DNA of 34,215 nucleotides from Streptosporangiales bacterium (GCA_009784565.1 WRBL01000025.1:1-34215), one strand, 5' to 3'. Counted from the first letter of the stretch, positions 22,979 to 30,825 are shown. The notes: generated by a model from the letters alone, not told the origin. A program made the numbers and translations.

Positions 22979-24955
22979 TTAGCCGCCCGCGAAGTAGTAG
23001 ACGGTGACGGTGCTGCCCTTCGCGGCCTGGCCGCTGGGGCTGGTCGCGATGACCTGGCCGTTCCCGCCGCCGCCACCGCCGCCGTTGCCCTGACCGCCGC
23101 CGCCGAACAGGCCGCCGAGTCCGCCGCCGAAGTTCGGTCCGACCTGCTGGCCCTTCACCTGGAACCCGGCCTGCTGCAGGGTCTGCTGGGCCTGCTGGAA
23201 CGACTGCCCGGTGACCTGCGGGATCGGGACCTGCTGCGGTCCCTGGGACACGGTCACCGTCACGGCCGTGCCCTGCGAGATCGGCTGTCCCGCCGGGACG
23301 GACTGCTTGAGGATCGTTCCCGCCGCGGCGTTGTTGGGCGTCTGCTGGACGTTGAGCTGGATGTTGTTCTGCGCGGCCCAGCCCTGCACGGCGCTGATGT
23401 TCTGCCCGGTCAGCGGGGGCATCGGGATGCCGGCCGACACGTCAACCGAGACCGGCTTGGTGACCGGCCAGGACGTGCCCGCGTCCGGCGTCGTGCCGAC
23501 GACGGACCCGACCGGCTGGCTTGAGGAGGCGACCTTGCGCGGCGAGCCGGAGACCTGCAGCCCCGCCTGCCGGAGGGTGCTCTCGGCCTGCGACAGCGAC
23601 TGCCCGGAGACCGACGGCACCTGGATCATCTTCGGCCCGGCCGAGATGGTGAGGGTGACGGTCGCGCCCTTGAGGGCGCGGCCGGACGGAGCCGCGGAGA
23701 CCACGTCTCCCTTGGGGACGCTGTTGTTGATGACCGACCGCCCGACCGAGGGGCTGAACCCGTCGGAACGCAGCATGGCCTCCGCCCGCGCCTCGGAGAC
23801 CCCGGCGACCGGGGGGAGGGACGTGTAGCGTCCGGCCAGCATCCACCAGGCGCCGAGACCGGCGGCGCCCACGATGACGAGCGCGGCGACGATCCCGCCG
23901 AGCCGCCGGCTGAACAGCCACCGGCCGAGGAGGGGCTCGTGGTGCCGGGCGCCCTCGAACGCGCCGGCCGCGGGCGCGTACTGCTCGCCGAAGGCGGCGG
24001 GGTCCACCACCATCGTGTGGGAGTACACGGGGCCCGGGGCCGGCGGCGAAGATCCGTTCGGCATGTCGAAGGCGTCGGACGGGGGCGGGGGCGGCGCGCT
24101 GAGCGTCAGGGTCTCCCCGCCCGTCGCCGCCCGGGCGGCGTTCAGGAAATCCTCGGCGTTGGCCGGCCGCAGGCGGGGGTCGCGGCTGGTGGCCGCGTGG
24201 ACCAGGTGGTCGAGGGCGGGCGGCAGCCCGGAGACGAACACCGACGGCGGGGGCACCACCGAATTCACGTGGGCGTAGGCGACGGCCAGCGGCGACTCGC
24301 CGGTGAACGGCTGGCGGCCGGTGAGCAGCTCGAACAGCATCACGCCGGCCGCGTACACGTCGGTGCGGAAGTCGGTCTCGCCGCCCGTGACCTGCTCGGG
24401 CGCGATGTAGGCGACGGTGCCGATGATCTGGTTGGCCTGCGTGTTCCGGGTGGCGGCCTGGGCCCGGGCCAGCCCGAAGTCCACGACCTTCACCCGGCCG
24501 TCGGTCGTGATCAGCACGTTTTCCGGCTTGATGTCGCGGTGCATGATGCCGGCGTGGTGGGCGGCGGCCAGGCCCGACAGGACCGGGTCCATGATCCGCA
24601 GGGCCTCGGTGTAGGGGAGCCAGCCGCGCTCGGCGAGCAGGGCGCGCAGCGTCCGGCCGTGGACGTACTCCATCGACAGGTACAGGTAGTGCCCGTCGGA
24701 GCCCTGGTCGAAGACGGCGACGATGTTCGGGTGGGACAGGCGGGCGACCGATTTCGCCTCGCCGATGAACCGGTTCACGAAGCCGGGGTCGCGGGCGAGT
24801 TCCGCGTGCATCACCTTGAGCGCCACCTCCCGGTCGAGCCGGGAGTCGGTGGCGAGGTACACGGTGGCCATGCCGCCGTGCGCGATGCGGGAACGGACCA
24901 GGTAGCGCTGGTCGAGTGTCTTCCCGATCAGCGCGTCCGCGACAGCTGATTCCAT
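22979..24955 (-). CDS. Membrane Ser/Thr protein kinase with PASTA domains (PknL/PknB-like)
   Basis: The 658-residue receptor kinase has a cytoplasmic Hanks-type domain (about 16-275): glycine loop IAHGGMATVYLA, Lys47 in VALKVM, HRDIKPEN with Asp141, DFG at 159-161 and APE at 185-187. A Pro-rich linker follows, then a single membrane helix (354-373) and four extracellular PASTA repeats (about 377-441, 442-509, 510-572 and 575-656). PASTA repeats sense muropeptides or lipid II. The fourth carries a glycine-rich insert at about 609-632. M. tuberculosis PknL lacks PASTA, but corynebacterial PknL has them, and the Rv2175c-like gene nearby points to PknL. TAGAAT (plus strand 24963-24968, minus orientation) lies seven bases before the ATG. 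Confidence 0.93.
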   Translation of the reverse strand: MESAVADALIGKTLDQRYLVRSRIAHGGMATVYLATDSRLDREVALKVMHAELARDPGFVNRFIGEAKSVARLSHPNIVAVFDQGSDGHYLYLSMEYVHGRTLRALLAERGWLPYTEALRIMDPVLSGLAAAHHAGIMHRDIKPENVLITTDGRVKVVDFGLARAQAATRNTQANQIIGTVAYIAPEQVTGGETDFRTDVYAAGVMLFELLTGRQPFTGESPLAVAYAHVNSVVPPPSVFVSGLPPALDHLVHAATSRDPRLRPANAEDFLNAARAATGGETLTLSAPPPPPSDAFDMPNGSSPPAPGPVYSHTMVVDPAAFGEQYAPAAGAFEGARHHEPLLGRWLFSRRLGGIVAALVIVGAAGLGAWWMLAGRYTSLPPVAGVSEARAEAMLRSDGFSPSVGRSVINNSVPKGDVVSAAPSGRALKGATVTLTISAGPKMIQVPSVSGQSLSQAESTLRQAGLQVSGSPRKVASSSQPVGSVVGTTPDAGTSWPVTKPVSVDVSAGIPMPPLTGQNISAVQGWAAQNNIQLNVQQTPNNAAAGTILKQSVPAGQPISQGTAVTVTVSQGPQQVPIPQVTGQSFQQAQQTLQQAGFQVKGQQVGPNFGGGLGGLFGGGGQGNGGGGGGGNGQVIATSPSGQAAKGSTVTVYYFAGG

Positions 24956-25066
24956 CCTGATGATTCTAAGCCCAGCATCGCGCTGTGCCCGCGCAGTTAA
25001 TCAGATTGTCAGCATGGTGAGCTGGTGGCTGGCCCCCGGCGCGGGGTATCCGTAACCTGGTGCTCT

Positions 25067-26311
25067 GTGGATCATCCCGAACGGATAGTAGTGACCGGGG
25101 CCGGCCTCGCCGGGCTCCGGACAGCGGTCTCCCTGCGTGATCAAGGTCATACCGGACAAATAACGCTTCTCGGGTCCGAGGAGCGGGTGCCGTATGACCG
25201 GCCGCCCCTGTCGAAGAAAGTGCTCACCGCCACGGCGCTTACTAAAGACGTGGACCCGTCCCTGGAGGCGGACTTCGCCGCCCTGGACGTCGACTTCCGC
25301 CCGGGAACCGAGGCCGTGTCCCTCGACGCCGCCGGGCGCGCCGTCGTCACGGCGGACGGCCCGGTGCCCTACGACGCGCTCATGATCGCGACGGGCGCCT
25401 CGCCGATCCGGCTTCCGGGGCCGGGCCGCCAGCGGTTCCTGCGCACCTACGACGACGCGCTGGCGCTGCGGGAGACGCTGAAGCCCGGCGCCCGGCTGGC
25501 CATCGTCGGGGCCGGGTGGATCGGAGCGGAACTGGCCACCGCCGCCGCGGCCGCCGGGTGCGAGGTCACCGTGGCGGAGGCGGCGAAGACGCCGCTGGCC
25601 GCCGTGTTCGGGCCGGAGTTCGGCCCGGCCTTCGCCTCGTGGTACGCCGAGGCCGGGGTCACGCTGCGCGCCGGCGTCGGCGTGTCCTCGGTGGAGGACG
25701 GCGGTCTCCTGCTGGATTCCGGAGAGCGGGTGGACGCCGACGTGGTGGTCACCGCGGTCGGGGTCCGTCCCGTGACGGGCTGGCTGGCCGGATCCGGCCT
25801 GGAACTGGACCCAGAGCGGGGCGGCGCGGTGGCCGTGGACGAGGGGCTGCGCGGGTCGCTGCCGGGCGTCTACGCGGCGGGGGACTGCGCGTCGTTCCCG
25901 TCCGGGCTGTTCGGCGCCCGGCTGCGGGTGGAGCACTGGGACGTGGCCCTGCACGCGCCCGAGGTCGCGGCGGCGAACATCCTCGGCGGATCGCAGGCCT
26001 ACGATCCGGTGCCGTACTTCTGGTCCGAGCAGTTCGGCCGGATGGTGCAGTACGTGGGTCATCACGGTCCGGGCGACCGCCTGGTGTGGCGCGGCGATCC
26101 CGGCGAGCCGAAGTGGAGCGCCTGCTGGGTCACGCCCGGATCGACGGAGGGGGCGGGCGTCCTGGCGGCCCTGCTCACGGTGGGCAAGCCGAAGGACATG
26201 GTGCAGTCCCGCCGCCTGATCGGCAGCCGCGCCACAGTGGACGCCGGGCGTCTCTCCGACCCCGCGGTGCCGGTCAAGGAAGCCGCTCTCACCTCGAATT
26301 TAGGTGTTTGA
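25067..26311 (+). CDS. NAD(P)H-ferredoxin reductase-type FAD flavoprotein
   Basis: The protein (414 residues) is a pyridine-nucleotide-disulfide-type oxidoreductase that probably passes electrons from NAD(P)H to a ferredoxin or Rieske protein. It has an FAD Rossmann motif VVTGAGLAGLRTAVSLR, the segment PYDRPPLSK typical of ferredoxin reductases of multicomponent oxygenases, a second dinucleotide motif IVGAGWIGAELA, and YAAGDCASFP that closes the FAD domain. The later EHWDVALHAPEVAAANILGG is the Reductase_C region. I chose GTG 25067; a frame start at 25025 adds residues ahead of the Rossmann fold. TAACCT (25053-25058) is a possible -10. It lies between the kinase and the Rv2175c-like gene. The electron acceptor is unknown. 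Confidence 0.88.
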   Translation: MDHPERIVVTGAGLAGLRTAVSLRDQGHTGQITLLGSEERVPYDRPPLSKKVLTATALTKDVDPSLEADFAALDVDFRPGTEAVSLDAAGRAVVTADGPVPYDALMIATGASPIRLPGPGRQRFLRTYDDALALRETLKPGARLAIVGAGWIGAELATAAAAAGCEVTVAEAAKTPLAAVFGPEFGPAFASWYAEAGVTLRAGVGVSSVEDGGLLLDSGERVDADVVVTAVGVRPVTGWLAGSGLELDPERGGAVAVDEGLRGSLPGVYAAGDCASFPSGLFGARLRVEHWDVALHAPEVAAANILGGSQAYDPVPYFWSEQFGRMVQYVGHHGPGDRLVWRGDPGEPKWSACWVTPGSTEGAGVLAALLTVGKPKDMVQSRRLIGSRATVDAGRLSDPAVPVKEAALTSNLGV

Positions 26312-26332
26312 AGAGCGCAAGTTAGGTGTTTG
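26300..26332 (+). repeat. Two 11-bp direct repeats spaced 22 bp, candidate operator
   Basis: TTAGGTGTTTG occurs exactly at 26300-26310 and at 26322-26332, start to start 22 bp, or about two helical turns, on the same DNA face. The first copy overlaps the stop codon of the flavoprotein gene, and the second lies about 30 bases before the start of the Rv2175c-like gene. The repeats are AT-richer than their surroundings. They could be binding sites for the downstream DNA-binding protein. Confidence 0.5.
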
Positions 26333-26362
26333 GCCCCGGCGGGGATGTGGCACATTGGTGAC

Positions 26363-26725
26363 GTGACACAGATAGACGTCGCGACAGACGAGCTTGTCGG
26401 TGAATGGCTGTCGGTTCCCGAGGTAGCCGAGCGTCTGGAGATCTCGTCCAGCCGGGTCAAGCAACTCTTCCGCGACCACAAACTCCTCGCAGTCACTCGT
26501 CCGGACGGGGCACGCGGCGTGCCCGCGGTCTTCCTGGATGGCGGTCAGGTCGTCAAGGGACTGAGCGGGACGCTGACCGTCCTGTACGACTGCGGATTCG
26601 AGGCCGAGGAGGCGCTTCGCTGGCTGTTCACGGCGGACGAGACGCTGCCGGGAACGCCGATCGACGCGCTTTACGCCCATCGCGGCACCGAGGTGAACCG
26701 GCGGGCCCAGGCGCTGGCTTTCTAG
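26363..26725 (+). CDS. Rv2175c-like helix-turn-helix DNA-binding protein
   Basis: The 120-residue protein is a small winged-helix-like DNA-binding protein that closely parallels M. tuberculosis Rv2175c, a substrate whose DNA binding is blocked by PknL phosphorylation. The helix-turn-helix is in the first half ([20 protein letters not shown], then [14 protein letters not shown]). The conserved core [20 protein letters not shown] and the C-terminal [20 protein letters not shown] also match. The GTG at 26363 is chosen because CACATT stands six bases upstream, as in leaderless transcripts; ATG 26345 or TTG 26330 would add up to 11 residues, and there is no clear ribosome site for any. The proximity of the PknL-like kinase supports the same regulatory pairing, with a flavoprotein gene between them. 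Confidence 0.82.
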   Translation: MTQIDVATDELVGEWLSVPEVAERLEISSSRVKQLFRDHKLLAVTRPDGARGVPAVFLDGGQVVKGLSGTLTVLYDCGFEAEEALRWLFTADETLPGTPIDALYAHRGTEVNRRAQALAF

Positions 26726-26768
26726 CCGGCCTCCCGGCCCGCCGCCGCTCCTCGCTCCAGGCCGGTCA

Positions 26769-26796
26769 CCGGCTGCCGCACCAGCGCGGCAGCCGG
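26769..26796. terminator. Terminator hairpin after the Rv2175c-like gene
   Basis: CCGGCTGCCGC (26769-26779) and GCGGCAGCCGG (26786-26796) form an 11-bp stem with a six-base loop, and an outer GGT/ACC can extend it. It begins 43 bases after the stop of the Rv2175c-like gene and ends before the metF promoter, so it likely insulates metF. Confidence 0.7.
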
Positions 26797-26833
26797 ATAC
26801 CGGCATGCCCGGCCGACTGATACCTAATCGTTA

Positions 26834-26875
26834 CCTTGTGGTCTCGCCACAAGGAATCACCTTCCGTATTAGGCT
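26834..26875 (+). promoter_or_regulatory. metF promoter with a perfect palindrome over the -35 region
   Basis: TAGGCT (26870-26875) lies seven bases before the metF ATG and is a plausible -10 of a leaderless or near-leaderless transcript. Centred 24 bases upstream of TAGGCT's end is CCTTGTGG (26834-26841), five bases, then CCACAAGG (26847-26854), a perfect 8-bp inverted repeat 21 bp in span. It covers the expected -35 region. It lacks a T-tract and is placed upstream of the -10, so an operator is more likely than a terminator. Confidence 0.5.
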
Positions 26876-26882
26876 GGGCCAC

Positions 26883-27869
26883 ATGCCGCCACGTCCCCGC
26901 CGCCCGCGCGGCGCCGCCACGAGCGTCAGCCCGACGCCGTCGCGCGCGCCGCTGATCTCCGATCTCCTCTCCTCCGGCCAGCGGTCATTCTCCTTCGAGT
27001 TCTTCCCGCCGAAGACCGAGGTCGCCGAGCAGCAGCTCTGGCGCGCGATCCGGCAGCTGGAGGCGCTCAAGCCGACATTCGTCTCCGTGACGTACGGCGC
27101 CGGCGGCTCGACCCGCGACACCACGGTGCGGATGACCGGCCGGGTCGCGGAGCAGACCTCGCTCACCCCCGTGGCGCACCTCACGGCGGTGAACCACTCC
27201 GTGGCCGAGCTGCGGCAGGTGATCGGCTCCTACGCCGGCGCGGGCGTGCGCAACGTGCTGGCGCTGCGCGGAGATCCGCCCGGCGACCCCAACGCGGAAT
27301 GGGTCGCCCATCCCGACGGGCTGTCCCACACCGAGCAGCTCGTCCGGCTGGTGAAGTCGTCGGGTGACATGTGCGTGGGCGTCGCCGCCTTCCCCGAGCT
27401 GCACCCCCGGTCACCCGACGAGAAGACCGACACCGACTTCTTCGTGGCCAAGTGCCGGGCCGGGGCCGACTACGCGATCACCCAGATGTTCTTCTACCTC
27501 GAGGACTACCTCCGGCTCCGGGACCGGGCCGCCGCGCGGGGCTGCGACGTGCCGATCATCCCGGGCATCATGCCGGTCACCAGCCTGCGGGTAGTGGAGC
27601 GGGCCGTCGAACTGGGTCAGTGCAAGGTGCCGCCGGACTTCCTGGAGAACCTGCGCGCCGCCGACGCGAGGGGCGACAAGGCCGGGCTGCGCGAGATCGG
27701 CGTGACCTTCGCGGCGGAGCTGTCCCAGCGGCTGCTGGACGAAGGCGCGCCGGGCCTGCACTTCATCACGCTCAACTTCTCCAAGGCGACCCGGGAGATC
27801 TACGAGATGCTCGGCCTCGGGGACTCCGCCGACCGCGCCGCGTCCGGCCGGGCCGCCTCCGGGATCTGA
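26883..27869 (+). CDS. metF: Methylenetetrahydrofolate reductase
   Basis: MetF reduces 5,10-methylene-THF to 5-methyl-THF with FAD and NADH, supplying the methyl group for methionine synthesis. The 328-residue protein has the TIM-barrel signatures [11 protein letters not shown] with the catalytic Glu, [70 protein letters not shown] and [11 protein letters not shown] chose ATG 26883, followed by a basic-proline segment; an upstream frame start at 26805 runs through the terminator and promoter. The last 70 bases overlap the convergent GNAT gene. A perfect palindrome in the promoter suggests a dedicated repressor. Confidence 0.94.
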   Translation: MPPRPRRPRGAATSVSPTPSRAPLISDLLSSGQRSFSFEFFPPKTEVAEQQLWRAIRQLEALKPTFVSVTYGAGGSTRDTTVRMTGRVAEQTSLTPVAHLTAVNHSVAELRQVIGSYAGAGVRNVLALRGDPPGDPNAEWVAHPDGLSHTEQLVRLVKSSGDMCVGVAAFPELHPRSPDEKTDTDFFVAKCRAGADYAITQMFFYLEDYLRLRDRAAARGCDVPIIPGIMPVTSLRVVERAVELGQCKVPPDFLENLRAADARGDKAGLREIGVTFAAELSQRLLDEGAPGLHFITLNFSKATREIYEMLGLGDSADRAASGRAASGI

Positions 27870-28450
27870 ACCCGCAGCGGAAGGGGCGCCCCCATCACCG
27901 CGTAGGGCGGCTCCCCGCCGGCGAACCGGAAATTGATCAGCAGGTCGGCGAACCCCACGCCCCGGTACAGCCGGCGGGCCTTGGACTCGGCGTCCTGCGT
28001 GGACAGCAGCGCGGTCCGCTCCGGGCGGTCGTCCAGCAGCCGCAGCAGCAGGGAGCGCCCGACGCCCGCGCCCTGGTGCGCCGGCATCACGTGCAGTTCG
28101 GCGACCTCGAAGGAATCATCGATCCACTCGGTCGCCGTCGCCCCGGCTGACCCGGTGGTAGCCAGGGCGAGCGCGCTGGAGACCATGTCGTGCCACCACT
28201 GGCCGTGCTCGCCGTGGAAGCCGTAGGTGAACCCGGCGACCTCGGCCCCGCCGTCCGCCGAGCGTGACGGGACCAGTGCCGCCAGGGCCCGGAAGCCCGG
28301 GCTGGCGGCGTGCCGGTCCAGGATCGAGTCCCGCCCGGTCAGCATGCGCTCGGGCGGGTTCATCGCCGCGGAGTACACGGCGACGAACGCGTCGATCGAC
28401 TGCCGGAACTCGGCGGGGCCGAGCTCCGCGAACGTCACGTCCTGGAGCAT
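27800..28450 (-). CDS. GNAT-family N-acetyltransferase
   Basis: The 216-residue protein is an acetyl-CoA-dependent acyltransferase with unknown substrate. The GNAT core is clear in the second half: [20 protein letters not shown] (beta-4 and the acetyl-CoA pyrophosphate loop with QGAGVG), then [21 protein letters not shown] and a final beta-strand segment [11 protein letters not shown]. The start ATG at 28450 overlaps the stop of the luciferase-like monooxygenase gene (ATGA), so translation is coupled and the two products probably act in one pathway. Larger frame extensions upstream are shadows of that neighbour. Its 3' end overlaps metF by 70 bases tail-to-tail. Confidence 0.85.
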   Translation of the reverse strand: MLQDVTFAELGPAEFRQSIDAFVAVYSAAMNPPERMLTGRDSILDRHAASPGFRALAALVPSRSADGGAEVAGFTYGFHGEHGQWWHDMVSSALALATTGSAGATATEWIDDSFEVAELHVMPAHQGAGVGRSLLLRLLDDRPERTALLSTQDAESKARRLYRGVGFADLLINFRFAGGEPPYAVMGAPLPLRVQIPEAARPDAARSAESPRPSIS

Positions 28451-29574
28451 CAGGCGCCCTGACGGCCGGGAGCCGCGCTTTCCGGAGCCGTGCTTCCTGG
28501 AGCCGTGCTTCCCGGAAACAAGGGCCCGTGGTCCAGCTTCGGCAGCACGTGCCGGGCGAACAGGTCGGCCTCGGCCTGGTGCGGGTAGCCGGACAGGATG
28601 AACGCTTCCATGCCCAGGTCCTGGTAGGCCTGGAGCTTGGCCAGCACCTGGTCCGGGTCGCCGACGATGGCCGCCCCGGCCCCGGAGCGGGCCCGGCCGA
28701 TCCCGGTCCACAGGCCCTCCTCGATGAAGCCCTCGTCGTCGGAGGTATCGCGCAGCTCGTTCTGCCGGGCCACGCCGGCCGACCGGGTGTCCAGGGAGCG
28801 GGCAATGATCTTCGCGCCCTCATCATCGTCCAGGCGGGACAGCAGCCGCCGGGCAGCGGCCCGGGCCTCCGTCTCGGTTTCCCGCACGATCACGTGGGCC
28901 CGGTAGCCGAACCGCAGCGTTCGCCCGTGCCGGGCCGCCCGTTCCCGCATGTCCGCGATGACCGAGGCGACGCCGTCCATCGTGTCCGGCCACATCAGGA
29001 ACACGTCGGCCGCCTGCGCCGCGACCTCGCGGGCGTTCTCGGAGATCCCCCCGAAGTAGAAGGGCGGGCACGTGCCGCCGGCGGCGGACGCGATCCGCGG
29101 CGGGTCCAGCGTCAGCGAGAAGAACTCGCCGCGCATGTCGACGCCCTTGCCGTCGAGCAGGTCCCGCAGGATGCGCATGATCTCGAGGGTCCGCCGGTAC
29201 CGGGCCGCGGACTCCAGCTTCTCCTCGCCCGGGATGTCGGAGGAGATGATGTTGACGGTCAGGCGGCCGCCGAGCATCTGGTTGATCGTCGCGATCTGCC
29301 GCGCGAGCTGCGGCGGCCACATCTCGCCCATGCGCGCCGCCACCAGCAGCTGCATTCGCCGTAGCTGCGGTGCGATCGCCGCCGCGAACGCGATCGAGTC
29401 GATGCCCATCGCGTAGCCCGACGGCAGGAGCAGGTTGTCGTAGCCCGCCGACTCCGCGGTGAGCGCGATGTTCCGGCAGTGTTCCCAGCTGGACTGCAGG
29501 GCCGGATCCGCCACCCCCAGGAACTCGTAGTCGTCATCGCACAACGCGGAAAACCAGGAGACCTCTGCGCTCAT
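28450..29574 (-). CDS. LLM-class flavin-dependent monooxygenase (SsuD-like)
   Basis: The protein (374 residues) is a TIM-barrel bacterial luciferase-like monooxygenase, nearest in pattern to alkanesulfonate monooxygenase SsuD, which releases sulfite from sulfonates using FMNH2. Features are SAGYDNLLLPSGYAMGIDSI, RRMQLLVAARMGEMWPPQLA, NQMLGGRLTVNIISSDIPGE, PPFYFGGISENAREVAA, and near the end GMEAFILSGYPHQAEADLFA. An F420-dependent reductase of the same superfamily cannot be excluded. The last 25 residues carry a GSTAP-type repeat encoded by three 15-bp tandem units. It overlaps the GNAT gene by four bases. No sulfonate transport genes are nearby. Confidence 0.85.
   Translation of the reverse strand: MSAEVSWFSALCDDDYEFLGVADPALQSSWEHCRNIALTAESAGYDNLLLPSGYAMGIDSIAFAAAIAPQLRRMQLLVAARMGEMWPPQLARQIATINQMLGGRLTVNIISSDIPGEEKLESAARYRRTLEIMRILRDLLDGKGVDMRGEFFSLTLDPPRIASAAGGTCPPFYFGGISENAREVAAQAADVFLMWPDTMDGVASVIADMRERAARHGRTLRFGYRAHVIVRETETEARAAARRLLSRLDDDEGAKIIARSLDTRSAGVARQNELRDTSDDEGFIEEGLWTGIGRARSGAGAAIVGDPDQVLAKLQAYQDLGMEAFILSGYPHQAEADLFARHVLPKLDHGPLFPGSTAPGSTAPESAAPGRQGA
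28469..28513. repeat. Three tandem 15-bp units in the monooxygenase 3' end
   Basis: Units begin at 28469, 28484 and 28499, each reading GGAGCCGYGCTTYC plus one more base on the plus strand. The second and third differ at only one position. A 15-bp period keeps frame, so the unit adds five residues (GSTAP-like) to the C-terminus of the monooxygenase. Repeat number may vary among strains without breaking the gene. Confidence 0.6.
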
Positions 29575-29680
29575 ACCCCGACCCTACAGCGAGTGAGCAA
29601 TCCCATGTCCTCCGGAATGTCATACCCCCGGAGTAGCGTCGGCGCTGTCTTCAAAACACAGAACGGGAGTCGAAGGACTC

Positions 29681-29711
29681 TGGACATTAGAGCGAATCTG
29701 TGTTCGAATAT
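29681..29711 (+). promoter_or_regulatory. Promoter with a candidate LexA (SOS) box for the HEPN gene
   Basis: CGAATCTGTGTTCGA (29693-29707) differs from the actinobacterial SOS consensus CGAAC-N4-GTTCG in a single base. It lies between TGGACA (29681-29686), a plausible -35, and a -10 in TCGAATATGG (29704-29713), the position where LexA blocks polymerase. The gene start is about 42 bases downstream. On the other strand the gap also holds the promoter of the monooxygenase gene. Confidence 0.55.
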
Positions 29712-29748
29712 GGAGCGTGGCAAATCCGTCCGCCGAAAGGAGCGGATC

Positions 29749-30198
29749 ATGGCGAGCACACTCATACCGGCCGCGACGTCGGCCGGGCCGAGGCCCCGGG
29801 TTTCCCCCACGGCGGTGAAGCTGCTGGAGAACGCCCGGCGCGAACTGGCGGAGGCGGCCGCTGAGACGAGGCCCTCGATCCGTTACATCTGCGCCCACAT
29901 CGCCGGGCTGCGGGCGGCCGCCGCCATCGTCGCCGCCCGTGATCCGGGCGCCGGGACGCGGCGGCGCGGGCCGCGCAGCGTCTGGGAACTGCTGCCGCAG
30001 GTCGAGCCCGCGCTGACCGAGTGGGCGGCGTTCTTCGCGGCGAGCGCGTCCAAGCGGGCGGCGGCCGAGGCGGGCCTGGCCCGCGCGGTGTCCGCGTCCG
30101 AGGCCGAGGACCTGCTCCGGGACGCAGCGACTTTCCTGGCGGTCACTGAGCAGACGCTGTGGGCCGACAGCCAGCTGCCGCTGCGTCCCGCCAGCTAG
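29749..30198 (+). CDS. SAV_6107-family HEPN-domain protein
   Basis: The 149-residue all-helical protein matches the SAV_6107 HEPN pattern: AVKLLENARRELAEAAAETR, RYICAHIAGLRAAAAIVAAR, a loop with RGPRSVWELLPQV, ALTEWAAFFAASASKRAAAE, and a last helix with DAATFLAVTEQTLW. HEPN proteins are often RNases with an R-X4-6-H motif; here R45-YICA-H50 fits the spacing, though it lies in an early helix rather than the usual late one. I recall the family adjoining translesion polymerase genes in other actinomycetes, but none is present here. ATG 29749 has AAAGGAG six bases upstream, so earlier in-frame starts are unnecessary. A candidate LexA box suggests DNA-damage induction. Function is unknown. Confidence 0.75.
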   Translation: MASTLIPAATSAGPRPRVSPTAVKLLENARRELAEAAAETRPSIRYICAHIAGLRAAAAIVAARDPGAGTRRRGPRSVWELLPQVEPALTEWAAFFAASASKRAAAEAGLARAVSASEAEDLLRDAATFLAVTEQTLWADSQLPLRPAS

Positions 30199-30221
30199 CG
30201 TCCGGCCCCTTCAACGACAAT

Positions 30222-30266
30222 GCCGCCCACCCGGGGCGGCCAGGAGGGCCATGCCGGGTGGGCGGC
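30222..30266. terminator. Bidirectional terminator between the HEPN gene and bldD
   Basis: GCCGCCCACCCGG (30222-30234) and CCGGGTGGGCGGC (30254-30266) form a perfect 13-bp stem. The 19-base loop can fold further through GGCC/GGCC. It lies 23 bases after the HEPN stop and 61 bases from the bldD stop, between convergent genes. Confidence 0.85.
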
Positions 30267-30327
30267 GTCGATGCCGGTAACGCTCATCCGGCCGGGTCGG
30301 GCCGGCCGGTCTCGGGGGAGAGGAGCG

Positions 30328-30825
30328 CTAGAACGACTCGATGGTGGTGCTGCGGGCGTCGGCGTCCAGCACGCCCCAGCTGATGAGCTCTTCGGTCAGG
30401 TCGGCGGGCGACTTGTCGTAGATGACCGCGAGCGAGCGCAGGTCCTCATGCCGCACCGACAGCACCCGGCCGTTGTAGTCACCGCGCTGCGCCTGGATCG
30501 TGGCGACGTAGCGGGCCAGCGGGCCCACCTTCTCCTTCGGCAGCTGGTTCATGCGCTCAAGGTCGATCACGAGCTTGGGGGCCGTCGCGATCGGGGTCGG
30601 GGCAGCGTCGCCCGGCAGGAGCTCCGAGACCGGAACGCCGTAGAATTCGGCGAGCTCGGCGAGCTTCTGGACCGTAACCGACCGGTCTCCACGCTCGTAG
30701 GAACCGACGACGACGGCCTTCCACCGGCCGCGGGACTTCTCCTCAACCCCGTGCAGGGACAGGCCCTGCTGGGTGCGGATGGCGCGGAGTCTCGCGCCCA
30801 GGGTCTTAGCGTATTCAGATGGCAT
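30328..30825 (-). CDS. bldD: BldD, c-di-GMP-controlled developmental repressor
   Basis: BldD represses sporulation genes during vegetative growth and dimerises by binding four c-di-GMP molecules. The 165-residue protein has an N-terminal Xre-like helix-turn-helix (about 8-70, with RTQQGLSLHGVEEKSRGRWK and VGSYERGDRSVTVQKLAELA) and a C-terminal c-di-GMP domain. The c-di-GMP signature RXD-X8-RXXD is intact: Arg114, Asp116, Arg125 and Asp128 at the same numbers as in Streptomyces coelicolor. GAGGA stands four to five bases before the ATG. It is divergent from the pyr operon, the order known from Streptomyces (bldD-pyrR). A good promoter and near-consensus BldD box upstream indicate autoregulation. 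Confidence 0.95.
   Translation of the reverse strand: MPSEYAKTLGARLRAIRTQQGLSLHGVEEKSRGRWKAVVVGSYERGDRSVTVQKLAELAEFYGVPVSELLPGDAAPTPIATAPKLVIDLERMNQLPKEKVGPLARYVATIQAQRGDYNGRVLSVRHEDLRSLAVIYDKSPADLTEELISWGVLDADARSTTIESF

Noticed and set aside
24956-25066. Regulatory RNA between the kinase and flavoprotein genes
   Set aside because: The 111 bases are accounted for by divergent promoters (TAGAAT on the minus strand, TAACCT on the plus strand), with no stable fold seen.
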